From assembly GCA_031216445.1 (NCBI GenBank), contig CM062210.1:17877501-17941500 (forward strand): a stretch of 64,000 nt of DNA, read 5' to 3'. This document shows, piece by piece, positions 55,092 through 64,000 of this stretch. Source of the DNA: Lateolabrax maculatus (Eukaryota; Chordata; Actinopteri; Acropomatiformes; Lateolabracidae). A program made the translations under genes and the position numbers. The number at the start of each line of letters is the position of its first letter. Within the stretch, counting starts at the first letter, position 1. A model generated the notes under the pieces. The model saw nothing but the letters and a program-made list of their open reading frames with translations, was not told where the DNA came from and searched no databases.

Positions 55092-55665
55092 GAGTTGTAC
55101 AGCTCAGAGGCAGCCCAGTCTCTCACAGACTCACCCTGCTGACTGATGGTGCTGATCCATATAGAAATGACCACAACCAGAGGATATAGGGGGGACGGGA
55201 CTCTGCAGGGATTTAACACAGAACAAACCGTTTTGTACTAAGGCTGACAAAGATTATCAACATTTTATCTGATAAATAATGGTTATATTTCCCATCATGC
55301 GATGCTTCGTTTCCATATCAAAATCTAACCAACCCACAAAAAACACTGCAATGAGTGCAATGGAACCACACAATCAAACACAGCCAGTTTGAGGATGTTT
55401 TCATATTGTTCTCACACGTGGAAAGGACAGGGAACGCAGCACGCTTCCTTTTACAACCTCCGCGTCTCACTCGACAGTTGCTGGTTGGAGTCATTATATG
55501 TCACCACTCTGCGGCCTCCTGCTCTTAAAACCAGAATTATACACATTGCCTTGAGCAGAACGCATCCTGTTGATAAACTCAGTGCGCGCAGCAAACATCT
55601 ATTACCGGAGGAACAGCGCAGCGTCACTGAGAGCTAAATTGCGTTACACACATTGAGGGGTGGGG

Positions 55666-55852
55666 GGTGCACCGGTCCTGGAGGTACTGCAATACCAGGT
55701 CGATGCGTGGAGTGGACGGAGCAAGCCCCTGTTCCATCTCCCTGCTCCAAAAAGCAATTTAATATATGGTCCCCGGGTAGGGGACGTATCAGATATTAAA
55801 CTGATAAGAACAGATACTACACTTGATCTTAGCCAAAAGGCCGAGAAGCGAT
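55666..55852 (-). ncRNA. RNU2: U2 snRNA, copy 15
   Basis: 187 nt, consensus. The 3' flank has a C-to-G change (ATTACCGGAGG). Confidence 0.95.
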
Positions 55853-56384
55853 GCCGTCAATGCGTCCCAGGTAAACGGCTGATTCTCCGCACAGTCCCCG
55901 TCACTGGGGGGTGCGCCGGGGAAAGATGCGTTTAAGCGACACTCAGTAAAACCGAAAAACAACTTCACTAAACGCTCAACCAGTGAAACACAACGCAAAC
56001 ACACAGGAAGTGTAAACTCAAAATCAAAGATACTCTAGAAGTAAAGATAGCGCACTGCAAGCTGCGCCAATGATATGAAACGCTGTCCACTTCCTGTCTC
56101 CTGAGTGGGCGGGGCCTGTCCTCCCGCCTCGCTGGGAAGTGTGGTGAACGCCACGTGTACATTTTATTGAGCAAAGAAACACGGGTTTTATTCGCTTTTT
56201 ACTTTGTATTTAATTTGAGCGAGACTCGTACATGAAGCGTTTGAAGTAATGCCAACAACATTATCGCAGGAACTTCCTGCAGAAATAGAGGCAGACAAGT
56301 TACACTGTATTGATCACTAATGCATCCCCAAGACCTTAAGGTACAGTGTGATAGCTACGCTGCTGTTGCTGTTGCACATGTGAT

Positions 56385-56548
56385 CAGGGGAGAGCGCGAA
56401 CGCAGTCCCCCACTACCACAAATTATGCAGTCGAGATTCCCACATTTGGGGAATTCGCAGAGGTCAGCTCAACCGGAGTGCAATGGCCAAGCCTCGCCCT
56501 GGGTGAACCACCTTCTTGATCATGGTATCTCCCCTGCCAGGTAAGTAT
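56385..56548 (-). ncRNA. RNU1: U1 snRNA, copy 20
   Basis: 164 nt, consensus. The 3' flank has the 10-bp loss, and the far upstream region lacks 12 bp near 56899. Confidence 0.95.
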
Positions 56549-57110
56549 GAGTTGTACAGCTCAGAGGCAGCCCAGTCTCTCACAGACTCACCCTGCTGAC
56601 TGATGGTGCTGATCCATATAGAAATGACCACAACCAGAGGATATAGGGGGGACGGGACTCTGCAGGGATTTAACACAGAACAAACCGTTTTGTACTAAGG
56701 CTGACAAAGATTATCAACATTTTATCTGATAAATAATGGTTATATTTCCCATCATGCGATGCTTCGTTTCCATATCAAAATCTAACCAACCCACAAAAAA
56801 CACTGCAATGAGTGCAATGGAACCACACAATCAAACACAGCCAGTTTGAGGATGTTTTCATATTGTTCTCACACGTGGAAAGGACAGGGAACGCAGCACA
56901 ACCTCCGCGTCTCACTCGACAGTTGCTGGTTGGAGTCATTATATGTCACCACTCTGCGGCCTCCTGCTCTTAAAACCAGAATTATACACATTGCCTTGAG
57001 CAGAACGCATCCTGTTGATAAACTCAGTGCGCGCAGCAAACATCTATTACCCGAGAAACAGCGCAGCGTCACTGAGAGCTAAATTGCGTTACACACATTG
57101 AGGGGTGGGG

Positions 57111-57297
57111 GGTGCACCGGTCCTGGAGGTACTGCAATACCAGGTCGATGCGTGGAGTGGACGGAGCAAGCCCCTGTTCCATCTCCCTGCTCCAAAAAGC
57201 AATTTAATATATGGTCCCCGGGTAGGGGACGTATCAGATATTAAACTGATAAGAACAGATACTACACTTGATCTTAGCCAAAAGGCCGAGAAGCGAT
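57111..57297 (-). ncRNA. RNU2: U2 snRNA, copy 16
   Basis: 187 nt, consensus sequence of the array. Confidence 0.95.
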
Positions 57298-57839
57298 GCC
57301 GTCAATGCGTCCCAGGTAAACGGCTGATTCTCCGCACAGTCCCCGTCACTGGGGGGTGCGCCGGGGAAAGATGCGTTTAAGCGACACTCAGTAAAACCGA
57401 AAAACAACTTCACTAAACGCTCAACCAGTGAAACACAACGCAAACACACAGGAAGTGTAAACTCAAAATCAAAGATACTCTAGAAGTAAAGATAGCGCAC
57501 TGCAAGCTGCGCCAATGATATGAAACGCTGTCCACTTCCTGTCTCCTGAGTGGGCGGGGCCTGTCCTCCCGCCTCGCTGGGAAGTGTGGTGAACGCCACG
57601 TGTACATTTTATTGAGCAAAGAAACACGGGTTTTATTCGCTTTTTACTTTGTATTTAATTTGAGCGAGACTCGTACATGAAGCGTTTGAAGTAATGCCAA
57701 CAACATTATCGCAGGAACTTCCTGCAGAAATAGAGGCAGACAAGTTACACTGTATTGATCACTAATGCATCCCCAAGACCTTAAGGTACAGTGTGATAGC
57801 TACGCTGCTGTTGTTGTTATTTGCTGTTGCACATGTGAT

Positions 57840-58003
57840 CAGGGGAGAGCGCGAACGCAGTCCCCCACTACCACAAATTATGCAGTCGAGATTCCCACAT
57901 TTGGGGAATTCGCAGAGGTCAGCTCAACCGGAGTGCAATGGCCAAGCCTCGCCCTGGGTGAACCACCTTCTTGATCATGGTATCTCCCCTGCCAGGTAAG
58001 TAT
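57840..58003 (-). ncRNA. RNU1: U1 snRNA, copy 21
   Basis: 164 nt, consensus, with the TTGTTGTTATT form of the 3' flank. Confidence 0.95.
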
Positions 58004-58577
58004 GAGTTGTACAGCTCAGAGGCAGCCCAGTCTCTCACAGACTCACCCTGCTGACTGATGGTGCTGATCCATATAGAAATGACCACAACCAGAGGATATA
58101 GGGGGGACGGGACTCTGCAGGGATTTAACACAGAACAAACCGTTTTGTACTAAGGCTGACAAAGATTATCAACATTTTATCTGATAAATAATGGTTATAT
58201 TTCCCATCATGCGATGCTTCGTTTCCATATCAAAATCTAACCAACCCACAAAAAACACTGCAATGAGTGCAATGGAACCACACAATCAAACACAGCCAGT
58301 TTGAGGATGTTTTCATATTGTTCTCACACGTGGAAAGGACAGGGAACGCAGCACGCTTCCTTTTACAACCTCCGCGTCTCACTCGACAGTTGCTGGTTGG
58401 AGTCATTATATGTCACCACTCTGCGGCCTCCTGCTCTTAAAACCAGAATTATACACATTGCCTTGAGCAGAACGCATCCTGTTGATAAACTCAGTGCGCG
58501 CAGCAAACATCTATTACCCGAGGAACAGCGCAGCGTCACTGAGAGCTAAATTGCGTTACACACATTGAGGGGTGGGG

Positions 58578-58764
58578 GGTGCACCGGTCCTGGAGGTACT
58601 GCAATACCAGGTCGATGCGTGGAGTGGACGGAGCAAGCCCCTGCTCCATCTCCCTGCTCCAAAAAGCAATTTAATATATGGTCCCCGGGTAGGGGACGTA
58701 TCAGATATTAAACTGATAAGAACAGATACTACACTTGATCTTAGCCAAAAGGCCGAGAAGCGAT
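58578..58764 (-). ncRNA. RNU2: U2 snRNA, copy 17
   Basis: 187 nt with nt 121 A to G. A change in the far 5' flank (ACGGACAGG near 58911) is outside the core promoter. Confidence 0.94.
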
Positions 58765-59306
58765 GCCGTCAATGCGTCCCAGGTAAACGGCTGATTCTCC
58801 GCACAGTCCCCGTCACTGGGGGGTGCGCCGGGGAAAGATGCGTTTAAGCGACACTCAGTAAAACCGAAAAACAACTTCACTAAACGCTCAACCAGTGAAA
58901 CACAACGCAAACGGACAGGAAGTGTAAACTCAAAATCAAAGATACTCTAGAAGTAAAGATAGCGCACTGCAAGCTGCGCCAATGATATGAAACGCTGTCC
59001 ACTTCCTGTCTCCTGAGTGGGCGGGGCCTGTCCTCCCGCCTCGCTGGGAAGTGTGGTGAACGCCACGTGTACATTTTATTGAGCAAAGAAACACGGGTTT
59101 TATTCGCTTTTTACTTTGTATTTAATTTGAGCGAGACTCGTACATGAAGCGTTTGAAGTAATGTCAACAACATTATCGCAGGGACTTCCTGCAGAAATAG
59201 AGGCAGACAAGTTACACTGTATTGATCACTAATGCATCCCCAAGACCTTAAGGTACAGTGTGATAGCTACGCTGCTGTTGTTGTTATTTGCTGTTGCACA
59301 TGTGAT

Positions 59307-59470
59307 CAGGGGAGAGCGCGAACGCAGTCCCCCACTACCACAAATTATGCAGTCGAGATTCCCACATTTGGGGAATTCGCAGAGGTCAGCTCAACCGGAG
59401 TGCAATGGCCAAGCCTCGCCCTGGGTGAACCACCTTCTTGATCATGGTATCTCCCCTGCCAGGTAAGTAT
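59307..59470 (-). ncRNA. RNU1: U1 snRNA, copy 22
   Basis: 164 nt, consensus, with the GCAGGGACTTCCTGC spacer variant, next to copy F. Confidence 0.95.
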
Positions 59471-60044
59471 GAGTTGTACAGCTCAGAGGCAGCCCAGTCT
59501 CTCACAGACTCACCCTGCTGACTGATGGTGCTGATCCATATAGAAATGACCACAACCAGAGGATATAGGGGGGACGGGACTCTGCAGGGATTTAACACAG
59601 AACAAACCGTTTTGTACTAAGGCTGACAAAGATTATCAACATTTTATCTGATAAATAATGGTTATATTTCCCATCATGCGATGCTTCGTTTCCATATCAA
59701 AATCTAACCAACCCACAAAAAACACTGCAATGAGTGCAATGGAACCACACAATCAAACACAGCCAGTTTGAGGATGTTTTCATATTGTTCTCACACGTGG
59801 AAAGGACAGGGAACGCAGCACGCTTCCTTTTACAACCTCCGCGTCTCACTCGACAGTTGCTGGTTGGAGTCATTATATGTCACCACTCTGCGGCCTCCTG
59901 CTCTTAAAACCAGAATTATACACATTGCCTTGAGCAGAACGCATCCTGTTGATAAACTCAGTGCGCGCAGCAAACATCTATTACCCGAGGAACAGCGCAG
60001 CGTCACTGAGAGCTAAATTGCGTTACACACATTGAGGGGTGGGG

Positions 60045-60193
60045 GGTGCACCGGTCCTGGAGGTACTGCAATACCAGGTCGATGCGTGGAGTGGACGGAG
60101 CAAGCCCCTGTTCCATCTCCCTGCTCCAAAAAGCAATTTAATATATGGTCCCCGGGTAGGGGACGTATCAGATATTAAACTGATAAGAACAGA
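60045..60193 (-). pseudogene. RNU2: U2 3' part (nt 39-187) split by copy F
   Basis: 149 bp, consensus for U2 nt 39-187. Its 5' counterpart lies beyond the window. Confidence 0.93.
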
Positions 60194-63100
60194 TTTTTTT
60201 TTTTTTTTTTTTTTTGAAAAGGTTTATTGGCACTAAATTCAATGATATTTCTTCAAAAACTTTACATGGTTAAGACATAAAGCATACTTTTTTTTTTTTT
60301 TTTTTTTCTTTTTTAAAGTACAATATGTCAATCAATAAATACTGTTATCCATAAAACCATTATATAAAACATCTGAAGCAGGTATTACAGATAAGATTTT
60401 TTTTTTTTTAAAAAGATGTACATTTAAAAGTAGTTGTTTTTTTTGGGTATTTGTTGTCCATTTTCAAAGGTCTTTTCTGTGCAGGAGCGAAGTGAGTCTC
60501 TCTCAAGGTTAAACTCATTTCGCTCCCCCAAACAGATACTGTATTTCCGGATCCTGTGGTGGTGCTCTGAGGAGCCCCATACCCTGTTGCTCCTGCCCAC
60601 CTTCCTCCCCCGTCGAGTCAGGCCGCCGCTGCTTTGAACCTTTGTTGTGTGGCTCCGGCTCCTTCGTCCGAATGGGCACAGAGGCGATTCTTCTTTGTGG
60701 CTGTGTCCTAGGCCCGCCGCCTGCAGCATTGGCCATTTTGACCGTTGCTGCGGCCATTCGGATCACAGCCACTGGGGGGATCTGCGTGTGCTTCCTTACC
60801 AGCAGGTTTCTGGAGGTCCACATGGCGTCTTTGATGGCGGCTAGGGTGAGCCACTGTTTGGCAAAGTGACATGCTGGTACCTGTCCCCTTTGGCCCACCC
60901 CATACAGCACCAGCTGTACTGTAAGGACCTCCCCTGCTGGCAAGTACGGGAATTGCAAGGAGCCGGCCGTTGCCCACTGTTCTACAGCAGCGCTGCACTC
61001 CCAGAGTAGATGCCTCACCGACTCAGGCGCGCCACAACCTGGTCGGGGGCAGGTTGAAAGTGCCGACATGCCCCGGGAGTGCATTACGGACCTGACCGGG
61101 AGGATTTCGTGGGCCACCATCCATGACAGGTCCCGGAGTCTGTTTGGAAGAGCGGAGTGGTTCACGTTGCGCCAAACTGTTGAGGGCTCACCGAGCGCGA
61201 GCCCGCGCACTGGACTCACTGGTTCCCGCTCCTGCACAACAGAAATCAGAAAGCGGTGGTTGGTTAAAACTTGCAACTCTTCCTGCTCAAGCTTAAAATG
61301 TTTTAAAAATGTCTGGATAAAAGCATAAGCAGGTGGCAGGCTAAAAGACACAGGTACTTTAAGATCAGTGAGTAACAACTTTAGTCTTCTGAGGTAAGAC
61401 CCCATCCAGAACTTTGTCATTGCTGTGGTCTTGGGGTTTCTGGATGGGGCTGTGGCGGTTGTAATGTGTAGTGCGGTGTATCTGCCTCCTAAGAACAAGT
61501 ACAAATCCGGCACTCCTTTTCCTCCTTTCTCCTTTGGCTTCTTCATCACGTTTCTCCTCAGTCGTTCCCACTTGGAGCCCCACAGGAAATAGAAGATGGC
61601 TCGTTCCAGGTCTAAAAGCACTCTTCTAGGTGGTATAAAAATAGAACTGATGAGTAAAAGCAAAGGTAAAATCACAGCTTTGATGATTAAAACCTTCCCT
61701 TCTATAGTCAGTCCTCTAAGTCTCCAATACCCTAGTCTCTGCCTAACTTTCCCTACCACGTCTGGCCAATTTGTTTCCCCTCCTCCCTCCTTATCGAATT
61801 TAATCCCAAGTATCTTTTGGTCAGTCTGGGTCACAGTCAGGGGGAGTCCTGTCGTGTCGGTCGCTCTCCATGGTCCATAAAAAAGGGCTTGGGTCTTGCC
61901 TCTGTTCAGTTTCGACCCAGAGGCCCGTCCAAACCAGTCAGTCAAGTCCAGCGTCCTGTTGACAGATAAAAGGTCAGTGCATAAAATGTTTATGTCATCC
62001 ATATATAAAGTGCATTTTGTCACCAGTCCCCCGCTCCCTGGGGCTACTATCCCATTGATTTGTTGGTCCCTTCTCAAGATCTGTGCCAGTGGTTCTATAC
62101 AGATAACATAGAGGAGGGCAGATAACGGACAGCCCTGACGGACACCGCAGTTTATGTCGACTGCTTGTGTCAGATGCCCGTTAACGATGAATTTGCTGGT
62201 AATGTCCCGGTACAGCAATCCCACCCAGTCTGTAAACCTCCTTGGGAAACCCATCTTTTGCAGTACCTGGAAGAGGTACTGGTGCGAGACCCGATCAAAA
62301 GCTTTTTCAAAATCTAAATTTAAGACTACTAGCCGGATGTTTCTGTCTCTCGCATAACAGATGGTGTCTCGGATCAGTACGAGGCTGTCTGTGATCTTCC
62401 TCCCAGGGATGGCACAGGCTTGATCCGGGTGAATTAGCTCTTCTAAAAACAAGGACATACGTGCGGCTAATAATTTACTAAAAAATTTACAGTCACAGTT
62501 TAAAAGTGTGATAGGTCTCCAATTCTTCAAGTCAGTCTTGTCTTTGTCTTTATGGAGAAGAGTCACTATCCCTACTCTGAAACTATCAGGAAGTCGGTCC
62601 ATTTGTCCAAAATCCATAAAAACAGCAAGCAAGTCAGGTGCTAAAATGTCCCAAAACGTCAAATAAAATTCCAAAGGAAGCCCATCCTCTCCTGGAGATT
62701 TCCCTTTCTTAAAACTCTTGATACATTTATTTAACTCGAGAATGGTAAAATCTTGGGTTAAAAGCACATTGTCTACTACTGTTTGTTCAATGGATTTTAA
62801 AACTTCAGCCATGGTGTCCATTTTAACAGGTTTTGTTTTGTAGAGTTCCCTGTAGAAGTTTTCAATGGTTTCTTTGATTTCCAGTGTTGTGTCAACTGTG
62901 CACCCATTTTCTTTTTTTAGTCTTAAAATGGCTCCCCCTTTATTTACAATTTTCTTAAAAAAATATCTGGTGCACTTTTCTCCTTCCTCTATTTCCCTTT
63001 CCTTGCTCCTTAAAATGACACCCTTGCTTTTAATTTCTGCTAAAACTGACATCTCTGTTTTGATTTGTTTTATCTCTTCGTTTAAGTCCATCCCTTGTTG

Positions 63101-64000
63101 GTTTAGTTTAAAATACCGCTGGAGTCGTTTCTGCAGTCCCAACATGCGTCTGTTGTCCCTATCTTTTTTCTTTTTCCCTGCCTGTCTAAAAAAAGTCTGG
63201 GTCCTTCCTTTCACCATTTCCCACCAGTGTGCACGTGTATCGTAAAGGTCTCGGAGGGTCTGCCACTCTTGGTACTGCTCCCTATACTGGCTAACTAATT
63301 CCCTATCCTCTAAAAGGGAGCAGTTGAGCTTCCACAGACCGCTTCCTAATGTCACACCGGAAGGGAGTGAAAGGGTGCATGAAAGCATTGCGTGATCGGA
63401 AAAGAAAACCGGTTCCAATCTAGCATCGATCGGTGGGCAATCACGTGATAAAATGTAGTCTATGCGAGAGGCTCTGGTGCCATCACCACTGAACCAGGTG
63501 AAACCCTCCTCTCTGGGATGCATGGTTTTAAAACAGTCCAGAAGTTTAAAATCCCTGCATATGCCCTGTAATAAAACTGATGTTTTGTCAAGTTTAAAAT
63601 CTTCCCCTGTTCTTTTCCTATCTTTCCTGTTTAAAATACAGTTAAAATCGCCCCCTACAACTAAAGGTACCCTACCTAGCATGTGGGACTGCAAGTCTTC
63701 TAAAAGGTCATACCTGTCATTTTTGTTGTTAAAGCCATAAATATTTAATATGTTAAAATCTTTTCCCATAAAAGTCAGGTGTGCTAAAAGTGCCCGCCCC
63801 TCTCTCACCACAGTGCTGCCCTTCACCAAGACCAGAGGGTTTTTAATTAAAATGGCCACTCCATCATTTTTGTTTTCATTTGATCCACTCCATATCGATG
63901 TTTGTGGCCATAATTTCTCCCACTCTCTGTAGTTGTTTAAAAAAGGCAGGCCACACTCCTGTATTAAAAACACATCTGACTTAATAGAGTTAAGAAAAGA
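60194..64000 (-). mobile_element. Retrotransposon copy F (Keshi-like), 5' part outside window
   Basis: 3807 bp visible: a 22-nt poly(A) tail (60194-60215), 3' UTR 60216-60514 and most of ORF2. The 3' junction is at U2 nt 39 as in B-E. It belongs to the D/E/F sub-lineage. ORF1 and the 5' junction are not in the window. Confidence 0.94.
60515..64000 (-). CDS. ORF2 of copy F: APE endonuclease-reverse transcriptase, partial
   Basis: The frame is open to the window edge, lacking about the first 23 of 1184 residues. Endonuclease E38, GDFNC, SRIDY and SDH, RT YMDD and the C-terminal CCHC are all intact. It carries F959L. The true start lies beyond position 64000. Confidence 0.94.
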   Translation of the reverse strand, partial: SFLNSIKSDVFLIQECGLPFLNNYREWEKLWPQTSIWSGSNENKNDGVAILIKNPLVLVKGSTVVREGRALLAHLTFMGKDFNILNIYGFNNKNDRYDLLEDLQSHMLGRVPLVVGGDFNCILNRKDRKRTGEDFKLDKTSVLLQGICRDFKLLDCFKTMHPREEGFTWFSGDGTRASRIDYILSRDCPPIDARLEPVFFSDHAMLSCTLSLPSGVTLGSGLWKLNCSLLEDRELVSQYREQYQEWQTLRDLYDTRAHWWEMVKGRTQTFFRQAGKKKKDRDNRRMLGLQKRLQRYFKLNQQGMDLNEEIKQIKTEMSVLAEIKSKGVILRSKEREIEEGEKCTRYFFKKIVNKGGAILRLKKENGCTVDTTLEIKETIENFYRELYKTKPVKMDTMAEVLKSIEQTVVDNVLLTQDFTILELNKCIKSFKKGKSPGEDGLPLEFYLTFWDILAPDLLAVFMDFGQMDRLPDSFRVGIVTLLHKDKDKTDLKNWRPITLLNCDCKFFSKLLAARMSLFLEELIHPDQACAIPGRKITDSLVLIRDTICYARDRNIRLVVLNLDFEKAFDRVSHQYLFQVLQKMGFPRRFTDWVGLLYRDITSKFIVNGHLTQAVDINCGVRQGCPLSALLYVICIEPLAQILRRDQQINGIVAPGSGGLVTKCTLYMDDINILCTDLLSVNRTLDLTDWFGRASGSKLNRGKTQALFYGPWRATDTTGLPLTVTQTDQKILGIKFDKEGGGETNWPDVVGKVRQRLGYWRLRGLTIEGKVLIIKAVILPLLLLISSIFIPPRRVLLDLERAIFYFLWGSKWERLRRNVMKKPKEKGGKGVPDLYLFLGGRYTALHITTATAPSRNPKTTAMTKFWMGSYLRRLKLLLTDLKVPVSFSLPPAYAFIQTFLKHFKLEQEELQVLTNHRFLISVVQEREPVSPVRGLALGEPSTVWRNVNHSALPNRLRDLSWMVAHEILPVRSVMHSRGMSALSTCPRPGCGAPESVRHLLWECSAAVEQWATAGSLQFPYLPAGEVLTVQLVLYGVGQRGQVPACHFAKQWLTLAAIKDAMWTSRNLLVRKHTQIPPVAVIRMAAATVKMANAAGGGPRTQPQRRIASVPIRTKEPEPHNKGSKQRRPDSTGEEGGQEQQGMGLLRAPPQDPEIQYLFGGAK

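Larger units (their letters stand above)
51462..57297 (-). repeat. Two-unit higher-order repeat, two copies
   Basis: Units 51462-54385 and 54386-57297 (2924 and 2912 bp) share the same order of variants: GCCGTAAATG beside U2, CTGTGTTGATC in the spacer and CTGTTGCTGTTATT in the first unit, then the 10-bp loss in the second unit. This indicates a recent duplication of a dimer by unequal crossing-over. Confidence 0.75.
48499..60193 (-). repeat. snRNA array segment 5: eight U1-U2 units between copies E and F
   Basis: Eight units with eight U1 and seven complete U2 genes. Unit lengths are 1470, 1457 and 1445 bp as well as 1467. A two-unit block is repeated (51462-54385 and 54386-57297). The 1445-bp unit has lost 12 bp near 56899, about 350 bp upstream of U1 copy 20. 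No other gene is seen in the spacers. Confidence 0.93.

Noticed and set aside
5509..60193. CRISPR-like array
   Set aside because: The repeats are about 1.47 kb with genes inside and no short spacers; this is a tandem snRNA gene array in a eukaryote.

Overview
The window looks like a vertebrate genome, most probably a teleost fish. It is a tandem snRNA gene array that has been repeatedly invaded by one target-specific non-LTR retrotransposon. Every gene lies on the minus strand. The organism assignment is an inference. U1 and U2 have vertebrate lengths (164 and 187 nt) and vertebrate-like sequence, and U2-specific Tx1-group LINEs of the Keshi type are known from fishes.

The basic unit is about 1467 bp and holds one U1 and one U2 snRNA gene in the same direction. 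Read on the minus strand the order is U1 promoter, U1, short spacer, U2 promoter, U2, short spacer, next U1 promoter. There are 22 complete U1 genes, 17 complete U2 genes, and 6 U2 loci split by retrotransposons (one at each window edge seen from one side only). No U1 gene is interrupted.

The retrotransposon is about 5.6 kb, in six copies: A (1-5508, 3' end outside the window), B (8486-14120), C (24371-29984), D (35831-41450), E (42896-48498) and F (60194-64000, 5' part outside). ORF1 encodes a 433-residue protein with three CCHC knuckles. ORF2 encodes 1184 residues with an APE-type endonuclease, a YMDD reverse transcriptase and a C-terminal CCHC motif. B, C, D and E have both ORFs open. A has a one-base frameshift in ORF2. 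F is open as far as the window shows.

Copies B-E keep U2 nucleotides 1-26 on their 5' side. Copies B-F resume at nucleotide 39 after a poly(A) tail on their 3' side. The segment lost or displaced, nucleotides 27-38, includes the branch-point recognition sequence, so each insertion kills a U2 gene but leaves its promoter just upstream of the element. Copy A is different: a longer U2 5' segment (nt 1-50), a short pentamer repeat, then a second U2 nt 5-26 segment fused to the element. This suggests element RNA that begins in U2, so the host snRNA promoter may drive the retrotransposon.

Layout: element A; 2 units (5509-8485); element B; 7 units (14121-24370); element C; 4 units (29985-35830); element D; 1 unit (41451-42895); element E; 8 units (48499-60193); element F. 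Variants shared between units and between elements point to unequal crossing-over and segmental duplication as well as retrotransposition. The snRNA genes show compensatory stem changes, but also two unusual substitutions at protein-binding sites (U2 Sm site, U1 loop I) in every copy.
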